This document shows, one piece after another, positions 37,605-47,807 of a stretch of 64,000 nt of DNA. Both the position numbers and the translations under genes were made by a program. This DNA comes from Adiantum capillus-veneris (Eukaryota; Streptophyta; Polypodiopsida; Polypodiales; Pteridaceae): assembly GCA_014529385.2 (NCBI GenBank), contig CM043954.1, positions 1,966,501 to 2,030,500 of the forward strand, read 5' to 3'. Positions within the stretch are counted from its first letter, which is position 1. Each line of letters starts with the position of its first letter. Under the pieces are notes generated by a model, which did no database searches, was not told where the DNA came from, and was given only the letters and a program-made list of their open reading frames with translations.

Positions 37605-39240
37605 AGATTTTATCATACCCATGCTCCCTCATCACCTCAAAGCTTCTATGCGTCCACCTCCAACTCAATGCACCAAGAGCAAGGACCACCTCGCCCTTCG
37701 ACTCGCCCTTTGAATCGGCCCATTTTATGCTACAGATGCGGGGAGTATGGGCATTACCAAAGCAAATGCCTTGTGCCCGAAGGGTCCCCTCCCTGCCGTC
37801 ATTGCCGTGATATAAAGGATCACTACAGTAAGGATTGCCCTAAAATTCGTGCATCCATGGCTTCGAACCCAAGTCAAAGCCAGACTGAGTTTGCCTTTCC
37901 CAAGCTCAACTTGATAGCAGTGAGCACTGTTTCTGAGCCGCCCCCTTCTACCCACGTGGTTACCTCTCAAAATAAGCCGCCGCAGTTGGCAGAGGAGCCA
38001 TCGGGCGTCCTCACCCGAGCCCAGAGAGCTGCTCTCGGTCTTAGCATTCCATCAAGTTCAACTACCCCACACATTCTCACACCAGTGGATACCCTGCCTG
38101 CAGCTGTTAACAAGCCATCCCCTAGTGCCATGAAAGAATCCCAATCTTTGCTCTCCGATATTGATGAAGCTTTCTTGGAAGCAGTTTCCGATCCACAGAA
38201 GATCAAGGTACTTGAGGAACAGGTAGAAAAAGAGAAGCTTACAGCAGAGACAATCTTGAAGAACACTTTCCAACAAGTGTCCCTCTATGACATGTTGCGG
38301 CTAGATGCAAATTTTAGAAGTGACACCCTTGCTGTTATTCAGTCACTTTATCCTGGAGCAGGTCCTAGTGGCGGGCACCTCCCAGTGCGACCATCAGAGT
38401 CCTATATGATATCCAATCCCGCTGCTCCACTCACTGATTATAGAAGCCCTCGCCTGACAGTGTCTATTTTAGGTCGGCAATTCTCAGGAGTGATAGTGGA
38501 TGGTGGATCTGGCATCAACTCGATGCCCGAGTTCACTATGTTAGCTCTAGGTCTACAGCCTACTCGCCCTGCTCCCTTCACAGTTACATTGGCCGACCAG
38601 TGGATAGTCTACCCAATGGGCATAGTGGACAATGTGCCTTTGCAGGTACAAGACTTTACTTTTAACTTGGATTTTGTGGTGGTTCGTCTTCCCCAGGTTG
38701 AGGGCGGATTTCCCTTGCTTATTGGAAGACCATGGCTGCGACACACTAAAGCACTCCACGATTGGGGAAACGATGCACTGTGGATACATACTTCTGGCTC
38801 CTTGATGCAATCCATTCTCTTAGAAGGTGGTATGGATCCTGTGGTGCAGCAAGTTTCTTTGTCAATGGAAACCAAACCTGAACAAGAACAGCCTACTACA
38901 CCTGAAGGGTCAGATGAAGATCTGCTGGAGTGGTTGGAGGCTACCAAATCTATGCCTTGTTATGGAGTCTCTATTCACTCTTTGCATGAAGGTACACCCT
39001 CTTCAAATGGTGCCACAGTAACTACGCCAAATGAGCCACCTGAGCCCATGAAGAAGTATAAAAGCAATAAGAAATCTCCTCTACAGGAGTTCACACCCTC
39101 TCAAACATCAACACCTTTGGTGTCTGCTTCTCCGACCAGAACAAAGCTCTCCTTTGTGTATAGCAAACTCCCTTCACAGAGACCGTCCTGCAAGATGAAT
39201 TCTAAGATCATGATCATTGTATTGCTCATGGTAGCTGCGT
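37605..39240 (+). CDS. gypsy-like Gag continuation and retropepsin-like protease
   Basis: In frame with the upstream gag. It begins with two further knuckles (CYRCGEYGHYQSKC and CRHCRDIKDHYSKDC) and has a retropepsin-like domain with VIVDGGSGINSMPEF, where the usual DTG/DSG is DGG, followed by FPLLIGRPWLRHTKALHDWG. Downstream sequence is Ser/Pro-rich with a hydrophobic stretch (KIMIIVLLMVAACSLFAPI) before the reading runs into a C-rich minisatellite at about 39260. No RT, RNase H or integrase follows. Either truncated or a gag-only non-autonomous element. Confidence 0.75.
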
Positions 39241-39259
39241 GCTCATTATTTGCACCTAT

Positions 39260-40125
39260 CTACCCTATCCCCCTCTCCCCCTCACTACCCCTCGCCTTAC
39301 CCTCCCCCTCACCCCCTCGCCCTAGTCCCTCCCCCTCACCCTCGCCCTCGCCCTACCCTCCCCCTCGCCTAGTCCCCCTCACTACCCTCGCCCTCGCCCT
39401 AAGTCCCTCCCCCTCGCCCTAGTCCCTCACCCACCCTCCCCCCTCTCCCCCTCCCCTTCGCCCTCGACCTACCCTCCCCCTCACTACCCTCGCCCTACCC
39501 TCCCCCTCGCCCCTAGTCTCTCTTCCCCTCGCCCTCGCCCTACCCTCCCCCTCACCTCCTCGCCCTACCCTCCCCCTTGCCGCCTCGCCCCTAGTCCCTC
39601 ACCCTTCCTTCCCCCTCTCGCCCTCGCCCTACCCTCCCCCCTCACCCCCTCGCCCTCGCCCTCGCCCTACCCTCACCCCCTCGCCCTCGCCCCCGCCCCT
39701 AGTCCCTCCCCCTCATCCCCTTGCCCTTCCCCTACCCACACCCTCTCGCCCCTAACCAGTCCCCCACTCCCCCTCGCCCCTACCCACCCCCTCACTTCCT
39801 CTCGCCCCTACCCAAGCCCCCTCGCCCCTCATCTTCCCTCGCCCCTACCCTCCCCCTCACCCCTCGCCCCTACCCTCTCCCTCCCCATCCTCTCACCCCT
39901 ACCCACCCCCTTACCCCTCGCCCCTACCCTCTCTCAACCTCGCCCCTACCCACCCCTCACCCCTCGCCCCTACCCACACCCTCCCCCTTCCCCTCACCTT
40001 GCCCTCGTCCCTACCCACCCCCTCACCCCTGGCCCCTACCCTCTCCCTCCCCATCCTTTCGCCCCTACCCTCCCCCTTCCCCCTCGTCCCTACCCACCCT
40101 CTCCCTTCCCCTCGGCCCTAGCCAG
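39260..40125. repeat. C-rich minisatellite (ccctcgccctac-like)
   Basis: About 865 bp of imperfect ccctcgcc, cctaccc and cccctcaccc units, strongly strand-asymmetric (C on plus, almost no G). Long frames across it are artefacts of composition. Confidence 0.9.
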
Positions 40126-40340
40126 CCCTGAAGTCTTTGCCCCTGAAGTCATTGCCACAATCCGGTATCGATGTCCTTCCCTGCATTTGGCTATACCCTT
40201 TTGTGATATGGGCATCCATTCAATGCCTCTGTGTGTCCCATAAGAGAGGCTTGAAGACATTGCCGAGCACAACCCTGCGTGAGGCAATGTGTGTATGTGC
40301 GTAGTACTCAGGGAAGCGTGCTTAAAGCCTTAACAGGAAC
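40126..40340. other. no recognisable feature
   Basis: Non-repetitive stretch between the minisatellite and the hAT remnant; a hAT end should lie here but I could not find one. Confidence 0.35.
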
Positions 40341-40377
40341 TATATGTGTACATAGCAAAATTACACAAGTACCCACT

Positions 40378-41362
40378 TCAGGTTGGTGCTCTTTGCTGCT
40401 CTTTCTGTAGCGCGAGTCCATTCCACCTCGACTCACACAAGCCATGAATATCCGCATACTGAACAGGGTCAGGCACAAGCTTCTCAAGTGTCTCTATCAT
40501 CCGATCCATGGCTTCGTAGACTTTGCTGATGCATGGCTGCAAGCCATCCACAATTAGAAGTAGGTGTAGAATAGGCTTGACCATGGCTTCAAGAGTCTTC
40601 ACCTCCTCCCACCAAGCAGCGTCGTCGGCCCATTCTTGGCATTTCAATCCTGTTGATGTAGACTCCGGCATGGCCTAGAACTCATCATTGAGAAAGAGGC
40701 CCCTTAAGGCTCCGCCACATGTAGACAAGCGGCCTAGCATAAGCCAATTGAATGCAAATCTTGTCTTTGAATATTTGAGCAAGGACAAGTGGCTCCTCTT
40801 TGAGAACTCATGGCGCACTTTTTGATGGTTGAGCACAAAGGAGACAATTCGAGAGGCGTCACCAATGGTGGGTGAAATCCATGACAAGTTCCCTATGTCC
40901 TTGAGGAGGTTATTGAGGCAATGCGCCATGCAAAATGTGACATGGATGCTGGGATACATGCCCTTGATGATAGCCTTGGCTTCCCTATTTGACGCCTCTC
41001 CATCTCCAACCATACAAAGGACATTCTCTGGACCAATGATCTCTATGGTGCTTGTCCACTCCGCAGTAAGCATCTCTGCGTCCTTGCCACTGTCAGATGC
41101 ATCATGTGACTCCACAAAGTACATCTCCCCACGAGAGTAGGCCACCACTCCATGGATGGACCACTTGCGGGTGTCGCTCCATCCATCTACAAGGAGAGAG
41201 ACGCCATTGGTCTCCCACAAATCCTTTGTTGCTTGGGCCGCTTGCTCCACGGCGAGCTTCTCTTTGTCAAGGAGGGTGGTGCGAAGCCTCTCTGATGGCG
41301 GTGGCACATAAGAGGAGCCATATTCCCCTATTTTCGTAACCATGGTTTGAAAGTATGGAGAC
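40378..41362 (-). pseudogene. hAT transposase exon 2 (DUF659)
   Basis: Starts after the intron acceptor at 41363 with SPYFQTMVTKIGEYGSSYVP and holds a DUF659-like core: SLLVDGWSDTRKWSIHGVV, LCMVGDGEASNREAKAIIKG, TFCMAHCLNNLLKDIG. An in-frame TAG after LFLNDEF (40675) interrupts it; the family sequence continues directly (AMPESTSTGLKCQEWADDAA to SRWNGLALQKE) and ends near 40378 before the hAT dimerisation domain. DUF659 proteins are hAT-derived transposases; this copy cannot be active. Confidence 0.85.
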
Positions 41363-41473
41363 CTATCCACACAAAATAGAGCATGTTGTGTTAGTATGGA
41401 GAGTCGAGAGTCGAGACCCCATAATGAATACAAAATGTGAGATTGCAATGTGCATATGCCAAGGGAAACTCAC
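41363..41473 (-). other. intron of the hAT transposase
   Basis: 111 bp with donor CTCG|GTGAGT and acceptor GATAG|GTCTCC in minus sense. Splicing restores HASR-SPYF across the join in frame. Confidence 0.75.
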
Positions 41474-42002
41474 CGAGAAGCATGGAAAGCAATGTGGTCA
41501 TGGAAGAAGAATCGGGCAATAGACCTATCCACCTCTTCCTTCAATTTAGGATTCCAATTTTCGTTGAAAGTGCTTTGGTGATGCGCAACGGAAGAGGACG
41601 GTGTAGATGCATCTTGAACGCTTGAGAGGTGGAGTCAAGGTTGGCTTCCCTTTGCTTTCACGGTGTCGCTGTGGCGGAGGGATCAACGGCAACAAAACGG
41701 CCCCTCTTGGCCGCTTCCACGACCTCATACACCGCGAGCTTCTCAGGAAGCTCCAACCTCTTTTCGAGAGATACTCGAGGGCAAAACTTCACCTCGTGGC
41801 CGGGCTCATGAAGAAGATGGGCTAGCACTGTGTTTGCACCACCCGTTCTCTTGTACGGGCATAGCTTGCACGTCCATGGTCTTGCACCGCCACCTTTACC
41901 ACGCGTGATAGAGTCGACTTCATCCCACCACGACCATGTTTGCACGGTGAGCCTCCTTCGAGAAGAGCCGGCTTGAGAAGTGGAGCTAGCTTGAGATGAC
42001 AT
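41474..42002 (-). pseudogene. hAT transposase exon 1 with BED zinc finger
   Basis: Likely start MSSQASSTSQAGSSRRRL (42002). A BED-type finger follows: WSWWDEVDSI, WTCKLCPYK, then His in AHLLHEPGHEVKFC. A TGA at about 41655 (SATATP-stop) and a frameshift near 41560 break the exon before it resumes as EEVDRSIARFFFHDH and reaches the splice donor at 41473. The BED finger would bind element ends. Confidence 0.8.
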
Positions 42003-42136
42003 GATGGTGGAGGGAGAGTAGAGGTAAGAGGAGAGCTTGTGTGGAGAGAGAGTAGAGGAGAGCTTCAAAGTTGAGAGGGTAGAAGAGGGAGAGAGTGGGT
42101 AGAGAGACTCAAGGGTAGAGCTTGAGCCTTGAGCGC

Positions 42137-42582
42137 CCGTAGGTAGACCGTAGACGGCGTAGATACTAGAGTCTAGATAGTAGACGCTAGAGAGGAGAGC
42201 CTTGGCCCTTCATTGAACTTGAGAGAAGATGAGGCCCAAGGGTGCTTTTATAGCCTCCCAAGGGCCAAACCCCCCCAAAAAAACTAGACGTTGGCTGCAA
42301 GCGTCCATTAAAAACGGCTATTTTTTTCAAGGTTCAAATTTTTGTCCGTTCCCGGCCGTCCGTAGGTAGACCGTAGACGGCGTAGATACTAGAGTTTAGA
42401 TAGTAGACAGTAGAGAGGAGAGCCTTGGCCCTTCATTGAACTTGGGAGAAGATGAGGCCCAAGGGTGCTTTTATAGCCTCCCAAGGGCCAAAGCCCCCCC
42501 CAAAAACTAGACGTTGGCTGCAAGTGTCCGTTAAAAACGGCTATTTTTTTCAAGTTTCAAATTTCTGCCCGTTCCCGGCCGT
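42137..42582. repeat. tandem duplication of a 223 bp unit
   Basis: Units 42137-42359 and 42360-42582, about 95 percent alike, each with ccgtaggtagaccgtag at the start and cgttcccggccgtc at the end. It lies upstream of the hAT start codon, in the likely promoter region of the transposase. Confidence 0.93.
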
Positions 42583-42923
42583 CCCCGTCATAGTAGCAGG
42601 GAATGGCCGTTTTCAGGTCTCCGTTCCCCGTTCCCATTCCAAGTTCCCGTTCCGAATCCCCGTTCCGTGTTTCAAACGTGAGTACCCGTAACAGGGAATG
42701 GCATTTTGTTCCACATTCCCGTTCCCCGTTCCCGTTCCGGTTTCCCGTTCCGGTTTCCCGTTCCTGGTAACTATGGTCCCCGTCTGTCCCCAGTCGGGGG
42801 CAGCTTGTGACCCTGCCAATCGGATGAATTTCTGGCCGTTCCATGCCGTTCCCCTCCGTCCCCGGCCCGGTTACGGCTGTTAGGCGTCCCTAGGCCCCGT
42901 CCCCTCCGTCCCTTGTAACTATG
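42583..42923 (-). repeat. hAT subterminal GTTCCCG-rich repeats and two ends
   Basis: Dense cccgttcc and ccccgtc units, closing with two taactatg ends at 42775 and 42923. Transposase-binding subterminal repeats of this kind are usual in hAT elements. Confidence 0.6.
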
Positions 42924-43560
42924 CCACAAGGTTACCTTGAACCTGCATGGTGACCCACTGAGCCCTACCCAGCACAATAATACCTCTGCCCACAATGGCT
43001 TGCTGCCATGAATCCACATGAGTCAGACATACACCTCCGTGAATGCCGCCAGACCCAAAAGCAGCTGACCAAAATGTCTCATATGAGCCTCGTAGAACGT
43101 GTTCACAATGCTGAATGCAGCGGCTCTGACACAGATGTTGCTCCTGTACGATGGCGCACAAACTGTGCTCTTCCAAGGCCTTGGATATTCCATGAGACAA
43201 TCCTCATGAGGTTAGTGAGAGAAAACGGATGTGGCAGCAGCCAAGCGAGCAATCTTCGAGGCTGGTTTGGATGGGGAGTAATCCGTACCCGAACAACTTC
43301 GAGACAAACAAGTCTGCATCACATGTCCAAGTTCATTGCGTAGTCCTCTAAGCCACATCCTCTGCCCAAGAGTTCTCATGAATGTATACATACCAAGGGG
43401 AGAGCTGCTCATCTGCAAAAAAGTGAATAATAATGCATCTGCAGCCTGCGGCGCCAGCGGCCATAAAGTCTGCACCAAATTGTGATACCAAGGTCTTGCG
43501 TGTGATGGGAGAACTCAAGGGCTCAAGTCTGAAGCCACTCAAGGAGACGGAAGCTGCGGA
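42924..43560 (-). pseudogene. L1-type endonuclease N-terminal fragment
   Basis: Minus sense from 43207: MRIVSWNIQGLGRAQFV, then after a frameshift near 43150 AIVQEQHLCQ, FWSAAFGSGGIHGGVCL and IVGRGIIVLGRAQWVTM, ending GNLVA at the hAT boundary. WNIQGLG and the GG.HGGV block are hallmarks of plant L1 APE endonucleases. Sequence 43208-43560 upstream has no clear homology. The rest of the endonuclease is missing beyond the hAT end. Confidence 0.7.
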
Positions 43561-43923
43561 GCGGGGTGGGGGCAGCGCGAGGTAAGACGTGGGGAAGATG
43601 GCGATGCCAAGAGAGAGCAGCAGCAGCGAGCTCTTCTATTTTTTTTGTACTCATTTTCACCAATTAATCAAGTGCATTTTGTGTCTACTCTAGCCAATTT
43701 CCATTGAGAAACTAGCATTGTAATTAGCATGCTGTCAGTATGCAACTCTATTTCATCCATTCTAAACGTAACACGCTTTGGTGTTCTTAAGCTGGCTGTG
43801 GAGCTTTTCTTTTAATGTTTAATGCTTTTTTTTGGATCTTACCCCTATTTCTTTGAACCTGAGAGCTAGTGTAGTCATATACTTTAGTTGAAAGACATTT
43901 GTGAGGGTATCTTTTTTTTCCAG
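43561..43923 (+). other. intron-like sequence upstream of the MurC exon
   Basis: From about 43640 the plus strand is T-rich and ends in a polypyrimidine tract and ttttccag, a good 3' splice site for the exon at 43924. No exon carrying the preceding GTH motif was seen. Confidence 0.5.
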
Positions 43924-44594
43924 GAAAGAGCACCACGACTGCCATGCTTTCCATGGTACTTAAAGACATGGACACAAACATATCAGCAGTTGTAGGAGCT
44001 GATGTTCCACAGGTAGGTGAATTTTTATTTTTGGTATTTTGCAAGGTTGCATGTGTATTCTTTGGAAGAGAGTTTTTGCTAATTGGAAGAGAGTACATTA
44101 CAGGTTTGCATTAGGTGCGGCAGTTTTATCTTCTTTGCCTTAGCCACCTTTTCATGCATTGTTGCACTGGCTTTATAATTGCGTTTTATTGGGCCCTGAG
44201 ACTTGCTTCTTGTGCCTGCCATAGGGCTTCCTTTTGGCATGTACAGTTCACAGGTTGTCTACTGTATGTTTGAGGCAGCCATTGTTTTCATTCCCCCCAT
44301 CAATTGCTTAAGTTATTCCTTGATTGTGTGCTGCTTATTACACATCTACATGCATACATCGTAGTCACAAAGCAAACAGTGTGAAGTCATGTATGAAGGT
44401 GACTCTAATTCCCAGAAGGTAGGTGTGCAATACATGCCATTTGTGGGCTTATGCTTATTCATGAGATGCATTTTATGAGAGAAACATAACAAGCGGTTAG
44501 AGACGATGTCTGTTGTTTTTCTTCTTGTTGGCTACTTCAGTTTCCAGGAGGTGGGAGTGTCATGTGTGGTAGCGGCTCCACTTTCATACTAGAG
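43924..44594 (+). CDS. murC: MurC-like Mur ligase, two exons
   Basis: Exon 43924-44012 (89 bp; acceptor ttccag, donor gtaggt) reads, after a split Gly codon, KSTTTAMLSMVLKDMD and ISAVVGADVPQ. Exon 44541-44594 (54 bp; acceptor ttcag, donor gtaaaa) reads FPGGGSVMCGSGSTFILE. The join VGADVPQ-FPGG, and the P-loop GKSTTT preceding it, match UDP-N-acetylmuramate-L-alanine ligase, which adds the first amino acid of the peptidoglycan stem peptide; in plants this pathway acts in plastids. Both exons are in phase and undamaged. Neighbouring exons (GTHG upstream, ADEYD-like downstream) are not visible, so introns are long or the gene is fragmentary. Confidence 0.7.
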
Positions 44595-45581
44595 GTAAAA
44601 TGACTGTTTATCAAAATACTTACCCCTTTCATGAGTCTGTCGTATTGCACCATGTGTAAAGTTCAAGCTCTTATGTTTGCTGTAGGCACACTGGCTCTAC
44701 AGTGAGGTTTCATCTGGTGTTGATCAGAGTATTAATGATTACACGTTTGTGTGTTAATAGTGGCTATTGGTTCCAAATGCGGCCTATTACTCTATGCTAA
44801 ATGCATCTTCTTGAGATAGAGATCTGTTGGAGGGATGTAGTACATGAGCCATGGCAAAGGGACTCTCTCAAAGATGTTGCAATGACATTGGACTGCCCAT
44901 CGTTGATGTCTGCCAGGATTTCTTAAGCGGGGACGATGTATCCATCTTGGTAGCTTGAATGTCAGCTAGGTATAATGCTCATAGTCATCTCAAGGGTGGA
45001 TCCTCTCGTAGTCATTTGTGGTGGTATTTATATACTTGCCAGAAGCAAGAAGCTTTAAGTTAGAGCTCATACTGTGTGATTAAACAATCCTCCTCGTCAT
45101 ATATACACTACGCTGACATAAACAAAGCTCTTCCAATCCAACCTCCAAATGACATAATTGGCACATGTTGTCCTTATGTATAACCCTTGTGCCTCTCTAA
45201 ACTTCAATATCTAAGGAGAGACAGCATGTGGCATGTATATGTCCATAAATTGTGGTGCACTCACTCAAAATTTGTTTTAGCTTAATATCGTGCCATTTTC
45301 GATTTCAAAAATGCCGGTTGAGGGCAAGAGGAAAAGGAGAAATTCTGCCCCAAAATAGAAAAAATTAGTGTGAAAACCCAAAATAATAACCTGATTTTCT
45401 AAAATTTCCTCTCAACAAAATCAAGGAAAGGAATTTTGTATATTTGAAAAATTAATTTTTCCCTGAACATTGTCCAAACTCCATCAGCCTTAAAGAAGTT
45501 TATAAATTGATAACATTGACCTATGAGATTAGTGAAGGCTTTGATTTGTGGGGCATTGAGGGGATGTTGAGACGGTATATA
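44595..45581 (+). other. no recognisable gene; possible MurC intron
   Basis: About 1 kb of A/T-rich sequence after the last MurC exon, without a convincing next exon. Ends where LINE-A copy 2 begins. Confidence 0.4.
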
Positions 45582-46443
45582 TTTTGGTCCGCCATCCGGG
45601 ATTTACATGCGGCTCGTCGTATTTCTTTTTTCATGTGGATGATTGCACATGCAGGACTTCCAGTTGGGACTTGGCTAGCTACTATGGGTCATGATCCGTT
45701 ATGTACTCGCTGTCCTTTGCGACTACTTGAGTCACTTGCACACTGTCTTTGGTCATGCTCAGCTTCCCATGTAGTGTGGCTTGCAGTTTGCTTTCTACTT
45801 AGCACAACAGGTGTTCAGCATGGATTTCTTACTTGGGGATTTGTCTCATGGTTAATGCCGATGCCCGGCCCGCATCTTTTCTATGAGGGCTCAGAAACAG
45901 ATCCAGCCTTTATGCTTACCTCGACTGGTTATCGGCGAGGGACTTTGGCTATGCTACCACAGATTGCTTGGCAGGGGGATTCTCAGACAAGTGATGAAGT
46001 TTTTTCAGTCATCACTAGTATTACACTATGGAATGTTTGGAGAGCTCGTTGTCTCCACATTCTAAGTGCGGCTCCATAGCTCCTTCAGGATACCCTCACT
46101 GCCATTTGGCTGGACATCATTCACACCCTGATTTGGCAGTGGGATTCTTCCTCAGGTACATCTCGAGCAGCCGAGGCTCGCCGATTTGCCTTCCTTTGGC
46201 GTTGGCCCCGATCCCCACTCTTCTTCACACTTTACAGGTGGCCAGATTACGTGGCATTATGCCCCTCCTCGATGGTTTCTCCTCCACTCATCACACCAAC
46301 CACCATGAGATTGTTCTAGTCGAGTTGTCACTATAGTGGCTCTCCTCCTTACATTCAGCTTGTACACCCCACGTGATAGGCTATTTTGGCATCAGCTGGG
46401 GATTATATTGTACTCAGTAATATACAACCCTGCCTTTTTCCCC

Positions 46444-46447
<4 letters not shown>
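45582..46447 (+). mobile_element. LINE-A copy 2, 3' end only
   Basis: Near-identical to 23017-23874. Encodes the zf-RVT block (RISFFMWMIAHAGLPVGTWL, CTRCPLRLLESLAHCLWSC) and part of the C-terminus to a TAG at 46077. The 3' end reads ctttttccccaaaaag, a CTTTTT/AAAAAG inverted repeat, then (GA)n. The 5' border is not in GA. Confidence 0.87.

Positions 46448-46508
<61 letters not shown>
46448..46508. repeat. (GA)n microsatellite between LINE-A2 and C1
   Basis: About 60 bp of GA. Confidence 0.97.
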
Positions 46509-46511
<3 letters not shown>

Positions 46512-47807
46512 AATTATCGTCCATGGAGGTCACATATGACCTATGGGACCAAAACCAAGACATTACAACGCTGCTTTTAAGTGGAGCCATTGGGTACATA
46601 TCAGTTAAGGACTGAGGGTCCATTGGCTAGGAAGAAAGAAAAGAACAAAAACTTAAAAGTAAGACTAAGAGGGGTCGAGTGTGGGAGAGGCCGGTTTGGG
46701 ACTTCGAAACTCCTGGATGACGGCTTTACTGCTTCGATAGACTGCCGATTTTGCTTTGTTTGCGCGCTTCGTGCATCTTCTTGAGCTCGCTTGTTTTAGT
46801 CTTCAGTTGATTCGTAGTTAATTCTTCGGCAATCCAAATTTTTTTTCCCTTGAGAAGGCGCGATTGGCGTAGCAACCGCATCCGCTCGTCTTTGTCCTTG
46901 AAGGTGAGGATACAATGCTTAGGTGGTACTTGCCTATGTGTGTCGTTGATCCAGGAGATGGTTTCGGGCTTTATGTAAACTGGTTGGAGAATATCATTCA
47001 GCTTGGAGATGGCTTCTTCGAGAGTGTCTTCATCGGTGCACCCTGGTGAAGGAAGTCCCCCAATCCTAACCTTGAGGCCAAGGGATTCTTGCAGCCGACG
47101 CTCCTGTAAAACTGCATATACCTTCGTGTGAATCTCCTAGGTAATGGTATGTGTGGCCGAGTGGGCTTGCGTGACTTTTTCCTCAACTTGCTTCATCTTG
47201 TCGGTGGTGAGATCTACCATAGAGTCAAATCGTGCCTCAAGTTTGCTAAGGTGAGCCTTGAGGTCACGATTTTCTTCCATGATTCGGTCCACGGCCTCCT
47301 GGAGTTGTCCGATGCAATCAGCCTTAGTCGGGGCCGCTACGATGGTGGCAAAACTTGGCCGTGTTCTCGTGGGCGTTTTTGGTAGTGCTGTCTTTGCATT
47401 CGTCGACATTATCTTCACGAGCTTGTTGGTCGAGAAACCTTTGGTCGATCCACTATGTGATCCTCTCTTTCTTTGAAACACAAACCCTTGGTCGATCCAC
47501 TGTGTGACCCTCTCTTTCACTGAAGCAATTAATCAAGCTTGAAACGGCGCAGCAGCTATCCCGAGCATTGTGTGGGGCAGTACCTGGAGAGCGTGGCGTG
47601 GCGTGCAACTTGAGGAGGCAACAGGGCGGGAATATGCTGTGGCCGTAGGCAGGATGAGAGCCGGGAAAACAACAGGCCTTGGACAGAGCGGCGCTTGGCT
47701 GTAGATGGGGCGAGGCTATTAGCTAACGCCCCCCACAGGGAAGCCCTCACCCAGGGGGGACATGCCGCAGCGCAGGAGAGAAAACGATGCGCAGAGCTTT
47801 AGGTTAT
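46509..47807 (-). mobile_element. C1: ORF1-only LINE with G-type 3' end
   Basis: Minus sense: 5' UTR, ORF1, short 3' UTR, perfect hairpin (plus 46527-46542, AGGTCACATATGACCT), GACGATAATTCAATC, (TC)n. No ORF2 lies between ORF1 and the 3' end. Its 5' border abuts the tail of G7. Either an internal deletion or a non-autonomous element. Confidence 0.65.
46758..47400 (-). pseudogene. C1 ORF1 (L1 ORF1p-like)
   Basis: Coding from about 47400: MSTNAKTALPKTPTRTRPSF, a predicted coiled coil (CIGQLQEAVDRIMEENRDLK, DSMVDLTTDKMKQVEEKVTQ), a stop near 47137, then in the same register LGLKVRIGGLPSPGCTDEDT (RRM-like) and RLLRQSRLLKGKKIWIAEEL with a basic C-terminal helix ending SLSKQ. The order coiled coil, RRM, C-terminal domain equals that of G-LINE ORF1 but sequence identity is low. 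Confidence 0.7.

Larger units (their letters stand above)
40341..42923 (-). mobile_element. broken hAT element (DUF659 type)
   Basis: Minus-strand transposase remnant with a likely terminal sequence on its right. In minus sense the outer end reads CATAGTTACAAGGGACGG (42923), followed by G/C-rich subterminal repeats. A second, similar end CATAGTTACCAGGAACGGG lies at 42775, 148 bp further in. The left end and the C-terminal dimerisation domain are missing. Confidence 0.65.

Noticed and set aside
39260-40131. Pro/Ser-rich proteins over the C-rich minisatellite
   Set aside because: Composition artefact, no domain.
45507-45581. tgacctatgagattag near LINE-A2 5' border, similar to the G-LINE hairpin flank
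   Set aside because: No stem, no tail and no GA; similarity too short to call another LINE end.
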